In this document: piece by piece, positions 59,043-64,000 of the stretch
Position numbering within the stretch: position 1 is the first letter of the stretch
Layout: every line of letters begins with the position of its first letter
Assembly (NCBI RefSeq): GCF_000702885.1
Contig: NZ_JNKO01000011.1
Span: 42,624-106,623 of the forward strand
DNA from: Oribacterium sp. P6A1
GTDB lineage: Bacteria > Bacillota > Clostridia > Lachnospirales > Lachnospiraceae
Length of the DNA: 64,000 nucleotides
Direction: 5' to 3'
Notes under the pieces: generated by a model
Told to the model about the DNA's origin: nothing
The model's database searches: none
The model's input: only the letters and a program-made list of their open reading frames with translations
Program-made: the position numbers and the translations under genes

Positions 59043-59207
59043 TTATACGATATTCTTGAATACATTACGGCAGATTACACGATTTCCGATAGAAATATAC
59101 GCGAAAACAGACGCGCAGAAAATCGCATGAAGAACATGCTGACCAGAGGATATGAGGGCAGAAAATGCTTCACAGTGAACAGTATTGAAAAATCCCATTC
59201 GCTTCAT
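59043..59207 (-). CDS. 54-residue ORF in the purE leader
   Basis: The ORF starts MKRMGFFNTVHCEAFSAL and ends RNVFKNIV, closing 3 bp before the attenuator-like hairpin. AAAGGA lies 9 nt before its ATG (59205-59207) and the promoter 45 bp upstream. The product has a hydrophobic middle (VLHAIFCASVFAYISIG) and three Cys. It could be a leader peptide or a small membrane protein with its own promoter and terminator, or an accidental ORF in a structured RNA. I do not recognise a family. Confidence 0.4.
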   Translation of the reverse strand: MKRMGFFNTVHCEAFSALISSGQHVLHAIFCASVFAYISIGNRVICRNVFKNIV

Positions 59208-59240
59208 CCTCAAAATTCCTTTCAACGTAATCTGCTGAAC
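59066..59240 (-). ncRNA. Structured leader of the purE operon, candidate regulatory RNA
   Basis: In the leader, GCAGATTAC (59227-59235) can pair perfectly with GTAATCTGC (59070-59078), enclosing about 150 nt. I looked for the purine riboswitch core (GTTTCTACC with two matching loops) and do not find it. Nor do I recognise another known class. Upstream lies a strong promoter, downstream a terminator. Confidence 0.4.
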
Positions 59241-59253
59241 GACAACACTCAAA

Positions 59254-59282
59254 ATTATATTAAATGGAGATACCTCAGTCAA
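59254..59282 (-). promoter_or_regulatory. Promoter of the purine operon
   Basis: TTGACT (59277-59282) and a perfect TATAAT (59254-59259) are spaced 17 bp on the minus strand, 45 bp before the leader ORF and about 265 bp before purE. Confidence 0.88.
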
Positions 59283-59348
59283 GGGTGTAAAAACGCTGTA
59301 ATATTTTGTATTTTAAAGTGCTAATTTGGAATTATATTGCATTGACAT

Positions 59349-61424
59349 TCAATCTGCCATCTTTAAGAGAATGTCATTTGATCTCTCGATGAATTTTGTC
59401 ATCTCTTCAGCAGGTAATGGTGACTGCTGGATTCTTGCAAGATCATAAAGCTGCTCGGAAATAAGAGTGATAGTCTCCTTCTTTGACTCATCATGCCCGT
59501 TGTTCATGAGGTACTTAACAAGAGGATGCTCTGTGTTAAGGATGAGAGTCTCCTGTACAGGCATAGCACCCATACTCATGCCGCCCATAGCGTACATCTT
59601 CATCATGTCGTTCATACGACGGCTCTCCTCTGAAATAGAAAGCATTGCAGCAGTCTTTTCCTGAGTAAGCTTCTGAAGCTTTACAGTGAGGCTGTCCTTC
59701 TTTGTTGCAGTACGGATCGCTGTCTCCAGTTCCTTGGACTGCTCATCAAAGAGCTTCTGCTCATCTTCTGTAACCGATGCCTTGAACTCATCTGTAAGAT
59801 CGGCGTCGATTCTTCTGAAATGAACGCCCTGATTCTTTGCCTCAAGCTCAGAGATAAACGGCTGGTCGATACGCTCTGAAAGAACTACGGCATCCTTACC
59901 TGAATTCTTGAACATGGCGATGTACTGGCTCTGCTGTACCTCATCTGTTACGTAGTAGATAACCTTGTTCTTCTCTTCTTTAGCCTTGTCAGAAGCATTA
60001 TCCTCTGACTTGGTATCGGCAGCAGTTTCCGAAGTCTTCTGCTCAGTGTTCTCACCCTCAGCCTCCTCGACGTCGATCTTGTTTACTTCAAGACACTCAG
60101 GAAGAGCGAGGTACTTACCGTTGATATCCTTGAAGAGGATGTAGTCTGTCATCTTCTGGCAGAACTTATCGTCGCGGAGACAGCCGTACTTGATGAATGG
60201 TGCGATGTCATCCCAGTACTTCTCATAGTTCTCGCGGTCTACCTTGCACATGCCGGAAAGCTTGTCAGCCACCTTCTTTGTGATGTAGTCAGAAATCTTC
60301 TTAACGAATCCGTCATTCTGAAGCTGAGATCTTGAAACATTGAGAGGAAGATCCGGACAATCGATAACACCCTTAAGGAGCATCAGGTACTCAGGGATTA
60401 CTTCCTTGATGTTATCGGCAACGAATACCTGGTTGTTGTAAAGCTTGATGGTTCCCTCTGCAGACTCATACTCCATGTTGATCTTAGGGAAGTAAAGGAT
60501 ACCCTTCAGGTTGTATGGATAGTCCATGTTCAGGTGGATCCAGAACAGAGGCTCCTTATAGTCATGGAATACCTTGTGGTAGAACTCGATGTAATCTTCC
60601 TTCTTGCATTCGCTTGGAGACTTTGTCCAAAGAGGATGTGTGTCGTTGAGAAGAACAGGACGCTTTTCGATCTTCACTTTGGCAGGAGTTTTTGTTTCCT
60701 TACCGTCCTTGTCGGTTTCTGTCTTCTCAGGGATCTCCTCAAGAACAACATCTGAATCAAGCTTCTTGTCGGCATCGATGGTCTCTGAATCCTTAGGGAG
60801 TTTTGTGATATATATCTCAACAGGCATGAAAGAACAATACTTATCTATGATCTCTCTCATCTCCCACTCATTATCATACTTCAAAGCATCGTCGTTTAAG
60901 TGAAGTGTGATAACTGTACCGATGTCAGTCTTTGTTCCGTCTGTAAGCTCGAAATCAGTTCCGCCGTTACAGTTCCAGTGAACAGCCTTTGCGCCGTCCT
61001 TATAAGAAAGGGTATCGATCTCAACCTGGTCGGCAACCATGAAAACGCTGTAGAAACCGAGACCGAAGTGGCCGATAATCTGGTCGTTGTTGGCCTTATC
61101 CTTATAGGTATTGATGAAGTCGGTAGCGCCTGAGAATGCGATCTGGTTGATATACTTATCAACTTCCTCTTCAGTCATACCGATACCGTTATCCTTGATG
61201 GTAACAGTGCGCTTTTCGGAATCGACGATTACATCTACTCTTCCCTTATAATCGGAAGGCTTTGTCCATTCACCGATAAGGCTTAACTTGTCAAGCTTTG
61301 TGATGGCATCGCAGGCATTGGAAACAACCTCTCGAACAAAGATATCCTGATCTGAATACATCCACTTCTTTATGATGGGGAAGATATTCTCTGAATTGAT
61401 AGATAATGAACCTTTCTTAGACAT
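59349..61424 (-). CDS. htpG: Chaperone HtpG (bacterial Hsp90)
   Basis: HtpG is an ATP-dependent folding chaperone in the cytosol. 691 residues, with the GHKL ATPase N-domain (VREVVSNACDAITKL, DNGIGMTEEEV, and GHFGLGFYSVFMVA), a middle domain (PLNVSRSQLQ), and a C-terminal dimerisation domain. A charged insertion of about 35 residues rich in Glu/Lys/Ser/Thr (around 485-520) is of moderate length. I start at 61422-61424 after AGAGAGGTG; an upstream in-frame GTG is inside the ribosome binding site. A CIRCE-like operator and promoter lie upstream. Confidence 0.97.
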   Translation of the reverse strand: MSKKGSLSINSENIFPIIKKWMYSDQDIFVREVVSNACDAITKLDKLSLIGEWTKPSDYKGRVDVIVDSEKRTVTIKDNGIGMTEEEVDKYINQIAFSGATDFINTYKDKANNDQIIGHFGLGFYSVFMVADQVEIDTLSYKDGAKAVHWNCNGGTDFELTDGTKTDIGTVITLHLNDDALKYDNEWEMREIIDKYCSFMPVEIYITKLPKDSETIDADKKLDSDVVLEEIPEKTETDKDGKETKTPAKVKIEKRPVLLNDTHPLWTKSPSECKKEDYIEFYHKVFHDYKEPLFWIHLNMDYPYNLKGILYFPKINMEYESAEGTIKLYNNQVFVADNIKEVIPEYLMLLKGVIDCPDLPLNVSRSQLQNDGFVKKISDYITKKVADKLSGMCKVDRENYEKYWDDIAPFIKYGCLRDDKFCQKMTDYILFKDINGKYLALPECLEVNKIDVEEAEGENTEQKTSETAADTKSEDNASDKAKEEKNKVIYYVTDEVQQSQYIAMFKNSGKDAVVLSERIDQPFISELEAKNQGVHFRRIDADLTDEFKASVTEDEQKLFDEQSKELETAIRTATKKDSLTVKLQKLTQEKTAAMLSISEESRRMNDMMKMYAMGGMSMGAMPVQETLILNTEHPLVKYLMNNGHDESKKETITLISEQLYDLARIQQSPLPAEEMTKFIERSNDILLKMAD

Positions 61425-61577
61425 TAAAAACACCTCTCTAAAATTTAATGATGTATAGGATAATGCTTTTTTTCGGAATACTCATATCCCGACACTTTGC
61501 TAAAGTCGCGAGAAAAAATAATTCCCGGAAAGTCACATTTCCGTCAAACATCTTAGTTAGTATGATCAACGAAATGT
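61425..61577. other. htpG untranslated leader
   Basis: About 150 nt with no gene. The ORF across it on the minus strand has no ribosome binding site. Confidence 0.5.
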
Positions 61578-61606
61578 AGTATAACACCGCTGTTAGCACT
61601 CTGCAA
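61578..61606 (-). promoter_or_regulatory. Promoter of htpG
   Basis: TTGCAG (61601-61606) and TATACT (61578-61583) are spaced 17 bp on the minus strand and overlap the CIRCE-like element. Confidence 0.72.
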
Positions 61607-61619
61607 GGGTTACTGCTAA
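61593..61619. promoter_or_regulatory. CIRCE-like HrcA operator
   Basis: TTAGCACTC (61593-61601), nine bases, then TACTGCTAA (61611-61619). The CIRCE consensus is TTAGCACTC-N9-GAGTGCTAA, so the first arm is perfect and the second has seven of nine. It overlaps the -35 and spacer of the htpG promoter. Confidence 0.75.
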
Positions 61620-61766
61620 CAAAAGGCGGCTGGAAATCCTGCATGAAGGTAAAATGTTTTTGTTTATGTATTTATTAGAATTAAACAGTTTTATATTAGT
61701 GAGACATTTTGTCGAAAAGAATTATAGTAGTGGCAAAATGGCTTTTGAGAGGATAATAGTCATTAA

Positions 61767-63524
61767 ATGAAACAGTTACAGACCATATATACAAATCAGG
61801 AAGAGCTTAGAAAAACCTTAACGGAATGGAAAAAAGAGTTGGAAAACACTGATCATAAGGCTATTGCGCACATTTTTCAAAGGTATGATGCTATGCCGGA
61901 GTCCTATTCTGTTTATCAGGAGATTACGGGACTTTTCAGAGAGATACTACCGGATGTGGCTTTTGCGGTTTTTTCGGGTGCAGGGGTTATTGCAGATCAA
62001 AAGATAACGGAGAACTCATTCACTGTTACATTAACGGTTTTTGAAGATAAAAACAGTCATGCAGAGATAAGACTTCTTTCCATGGAAGATCCGGAAACAA
62101 CCAGGGAGATTCTCAGAAATCAGATATTTAATAAGCAAGATCTGTGCGGTATAGAGATAATCTCAGCATTGACATGGGAAAAGATGTTTGCACTGATGGA
62201 GATACTGGATGAGCTTCCGGAAAGCATTTCCATCTTTGGCGGTGTTGCGGTTAGCGATGCCGGATGTCCATCCTATGTTGCATCCAGTGATGATCATTCC
62301 ATGATAGATGCATTTCTTATTACAACTTATTGCGGAACAGATATGCATATTATGACAAGTCGCGTAAACGGCTGGAAGCATATAGGTTTTCCTATAAAAG
62401 TGACTCATTCTGTCGAAGATGTCATATATACGCTTAACGATGAACCGGCTTACAATATTTACAGACGTTATCTGAAGATACCTAATGACAGGAATTTCTT
62501 TTACAATGCTTTGGAATTTCCTTTTGAGATCACAGAACCCAATGGTAATACATATATCCGTCATGCGAAAAGCAGTACCGAAAACGGAGCTATAGTCATG
62601 TCCTCTTTTGTACCTGAGGGAAGTACGGTCAGGTTTTCTTATGGAGATCCGGAAGCTATAAGACAGGATGTTCGTATGCAGGTTAAGGCTACAGCGGAGT
62701 TCAGACCGGAAATATTGATTATGTGCAATTGTCTTGGACGAAAATTGTTCTGGGGTGATGATGCAAGCATAGATATATCTCCATTCTTAACAATTGCACC
62801 TATGTCGGGAGCATGTTTCCTTGGTGAGATACTCAGATATCAGGGAAAGACGTACCTTAATAATCTTTCATTGGTGGTTGTGGCCTTTAGAGAAGGAGAT
62901 ATTTCGGAACATCCGGAAAGTGGTTATTCGGATTCGGATTCAGGAGTGCTCTCTCTTGCCAGTCGCCTTGCAAGTTTTATCAATACCATGACAGGAGAAC
63001 TTCAGGATGCCAATGAACAGCTTACTATTCTGCTGAAGCAGGCTACTACAGATGCTCTTACAGGTATTTACAATCGTGGAGAAATCACCAGAAAAATTGA
63101 TGAGTGTTTCCTTTTAAGCAAGAATGGTAAAACATGGTCACTGATTATGATGGATATTGATGATTTTAAGCAGATAAATGATGAGTACGGTCATGCAGAA
63201 GGTGATAATGTTTTGAAAACTGTAACTTACGTTATTCAAAACACGATTGAACGTTTATATCCTGTTGCTTCTCTGGGGCGTTGGGGCGGTGAAGAATTTA
63301 TGATACTTCTTCCTGATGCGAATAGCCAGCAGGCAGCAAGTTTTGCAGAGATTATCAGGCTTGCTGTTCAGGAAACTCATTTTAATGAGAATCGACATAT
63401 TACAATGAGCTTTGGTGTTACAGAGTATATTGAGAATGAAAAGATTTATGACACGTTTATTCGTGTTGACAAGGCCCTCTATATGGTTAAGAACAGCGGA
63501 AAAAATGCCGTAAAAGTGTTATAA
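61767..63524 (+). CDS. FIST sensor-diguanylate cyclase (GGDEF)
   Basis: Predicted cytosolic signalling enzyme of 585 residues making cyclic di-GMP. Residues about 1-400 form FIST N and C domains (for example SISIFGGVAVSDAG and ILIMCNCLGRKLFWGDD), a ligand-sensing module thought to bind small molecules such as amino acids. A coiled linker (about 405-425) leads to a GGDEF domain (about 427-585) with an active GGEEF at 507-511 and MMDIDDFKQINDEYGHAEGD. The inhibitory RxxD I-site is missing. An AGAGGA site lies 12 nt upstream. It is the only protein gene on the plus strand I accept with confidence. Confidence 0.9.
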   Translation: MKQLQTIYTNQEELRKTLTEWKKELENTDHKAIAHIFQRYDAMPESYSVYQEITGLFREILPDVAFAVFSGAGVIADQKITENSFTVTLTVFEDKNSHAEIRLLSMEDPETTREILRNQIFNKQDLCGIEIISALTWEKMFALMEILDELPESISIFGGVAVSDAGCPSYVASSDDHSMIDAFLITTYCGTDMHIMTSRVNGWKHIGFPIKVTHSVEDVIYTLNDEPAYNIYRRYLKIPNDRNFFYNALEFPFEITEPNGNTYIRHAKSSTENGAIVMSSFVPEGSTVRFSYGDPEAIRQDVRMQVKATAEFRPEILIMCNCLGRKLFWGDDASIDISPFLTIAPMSGACFLGEILRYQGKTYLNNLSLVVVAFREGDISEHPESGYSDSDSGVLSLASRLASFINTMTGELQDANEQLTILLKQATTDALTGIYNRGEITRKIDECFLLSKNGKTWSLIMMDIDDFKQINDEYGHAEGDNVLKTVTYVIQNTIERLYPVASLGRWGGEEFMILLPDANSQQAASFAEIIRLAVQETHFNENRHITMSFGVTEYIENEKIYDTFIRVDKALYMVKNSGKNAVKVL

Positions 63525-63536
63525 GTATATAAGATA

Positions 63537-63577
63537 AGCCGGAGCTGTTGGGTATTCTGACAGCTCCGGCTGTTTAA
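63537..63577 (+). terminator. Terminator of the FIST-GGDEF gene
   Basis: AGCCGGAGCTGT (63537-63548) and ACAGCTCCGGCT (63560-63571) form a perfect 12-bp stem, followed by GTTTAATGC (weak T-run). Confidence 0.78.
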
Positions 63578-63597
63578 TGCATTAGATTAGTATGATG

Positions 63598-63631
63598 ACA
63601 AAAAAAGAGGCAATCCATAAGGATTACCTCT
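63598..63631 (-). terminator. Terminator of the tRNA Asn-Thr-Met transcript
   Basis: On the minus strand AGAGGTAATCC pairs with GGATTGCCTCT followed by a T-run, about 5 bp after tRNA-Met. Confidence 0.87.
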
Positions 63632-63635
63632 AAAA

Positions 63636-63709
63636 TGGAACCGCGGGGACTCGAACCCTGGACCGATCGGTTATGAGCCGACTGCTCTAACCAACTGAGC
63701 TACGGTTCC
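63636..63709 (-). tRNA. tRNA-Met (anticodon CAT)
   Basis: 74-nt cloverleaf without CCA. Acceptor GGAACCG/CGGTTCC with A73, anticodon loop CTCATAA in stem GTCGG/CCGAT. The T stem CAGGG/CCCCG has an A-C mismatch at 50:64. Elongator type by its acceptor; a tRNA-Ile2 with modified CAT is possible but less likely. Confidence 0.9.
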
Positions 63710-63733
63710 ATCATCTTATATTTCAAAGATAAA

Positions 63734-63806
63734 AGCCGGGATTCGGACTCGAACCGAAGACCTACTGATTACAAATCAGTTGCTCTACCAACTGAGCTAT
63801 ACCGGC
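63734..63806 (-). tRNA. tRNA-Thr (anticodon TGT)
   Basis: 73-nt cloverleaf without CCA. Anticodon loop TTTGTAA in stem ACTGA/TCAGT, T arm TTCGG-TTCGAGT-CCGAA. The acceptor GCCGGTA/TCCCGGC has a U-C mismatch at 6:67. T73. Confidence 0.9.
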
Positions 63807-63810
63807 TTAA

Positions 63811-63883
63811 CTCCTCCAGTTGGACTCGAACCAACGACACCGCGGTTAACAGCCGCGTGCTCTACCGACTGAGCTATGAAGGA
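63811..63883 (-). tRNA. tRNA-Asn (anticodon GTT)
   Basis: 73-nt cloverleaf without CCA. Acceptor TCCTTCA/TGGAGGA with G73, anticodon loop CTGTTAA in stem CGCGG/CCGCG, T arm GTTGG-TTCGAGT-CCAAC. It is the first tRNA of the three-gene transcript. Confidence 0.94.
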
Positions 63884-64000
63884 ATATCTTATTTTACTCT
63901 GATAGAATCATAATGATTCTCATGTAACGCTTTTAGCAGGCAGTTATATCAGAGAAAGAAGGTTTATCATACCTTCAAAACTGTACACCACATTTTATAA
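63884..64000. other. Spacer upstream of the tRNA cluster, possible rRNA flank
   Basis: No gene. The segment near 63976-63990 (CCTTCAAAACTGTACAC on the plus strand) resembles sequences flanking rRNA genes in Firmicutes, so an rRNA operon may lie just beyond the window on the minus strand. That is inference only. Confidence 0.3.

Noticed and set aside
59040..59260. Purine (guanine/adenine) riboswitch before purE
   Set aside because: The conserved J2/3 and loop sequences of that class are not present; only the general layout of a leader fits.
61438..61644. 68-codon minus-strand ORF upstream of htpG
   Set aside because: It covers the CIRCE-like operator and promoter; there is no ribosome binding site.
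1..64000. CRISPR arrays, insertion sequences, prophage or integrative elements
   Set aside because: No regularly spaced repeats with spacers, transposase, integrase or terminal repeats with target duplications were found. The repeated units seen are intergenic palindromes or in-gene domains.

Overview
The window looks like a chromosomal piece of a Gram-positive anaerobe of the Clostridia, most likely Lachnospiraceae. The reasons are strong AGGAGG-type ribosome binding sites, an Rnf complex beside a V-type ATPase, a glmS ribozyme, a split AICAR-formyltransferase/PurO purine route, lipoprotein signals of Gram-positive type, and tRNA genes without encoded CCA. This is inference from gene content, not from a marker-gene comparison. 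Almost everything is on the minus strand. The only plus-strand genes I accept with confidence are tRNA-Ser(CGA) and a FIST-GGDEF protein. I see no insertion sequence, prophage, CRISPR array or integrase.

Layout, left to right. 1-4.8 kb: a C-terminal processing protease cut by the window edge, then ftsE-ftsX-M23 hydrolase, a cell-separation module. 5-7.6 kb: a CdaR/PucR-like regulator and a general sugar-importer ATPase (UgpC/MsmX type). 7.7-13 kb: a CvfB-like S1 protein, an acyl-ACP thioesterase, MscL with a zinc-ribbon-like tail, and a GntR(YtrA)-ABC operon. 13.3-17.4 kb: two tandem tRNA-Gln, the flavin transferase ApbE, tRNA-Ser, an ABC-F ATPase and tRNA-Leu. 17.4-19.3 kb: an LCP cell-wall ligase. 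19.6-26.8 kb: a seven-gene V-type ATPase operon (E, DUF2764, A, B, D, I, K). 27.4-32.7 kb: the Rnf operon rnfCDGEAB. 33-37.5 kb: glmS with its ribozyme, aspartate kinase, and an HTH-nucleotidyltransferase fusion with phased operator-like repeats. 37.5-47.2 kb: surface and envelope genes (metallophosphoesterase lipoprotein, CotH lipoprotein, an ECF sigma/anti-sigma/DUF4349 operon, a four-domain FMN_bind protein, HlyIII). 47.5-59.3 kb: the purine operon purE-F-M-O-V-N-D-L with a promoter, leader and terminator in front. 59.3-61.6 kb: htpG with a CIRCE-like operator. 61.7-64 kb: the FIST-GGDEF gene and tRNAs Met, Thr and Asn.

Functional links. ApbE, RnfD, RnfG and the four-domain FMN_bind protein all belong to covalent flavin chemistry: ApbE can attach FMN to the [S/T]GAT threonines of the other three. 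Rnf pumps ions with ferredoxin electrons, and the V-ATPase K subunit keeps the polar residues expected of a sodium-binding rotor, so the two complexes probably share a sodium circuit. The purine operon makes IMP with a PurO-type cyclohydrolase instead of the usual bifunctional PurH.

The least explained sequence is RNA or DNA structure. It comprises the purE leader (promoter, 54-codon ORF, long-range pairing, terminator), a family of palindromic elements in three gaps of the purine operon, a nested hairpin element before ftsE, and three operator-like sites spaced exactly 33 bp before the HTH-nucleotidyltransferase gene.
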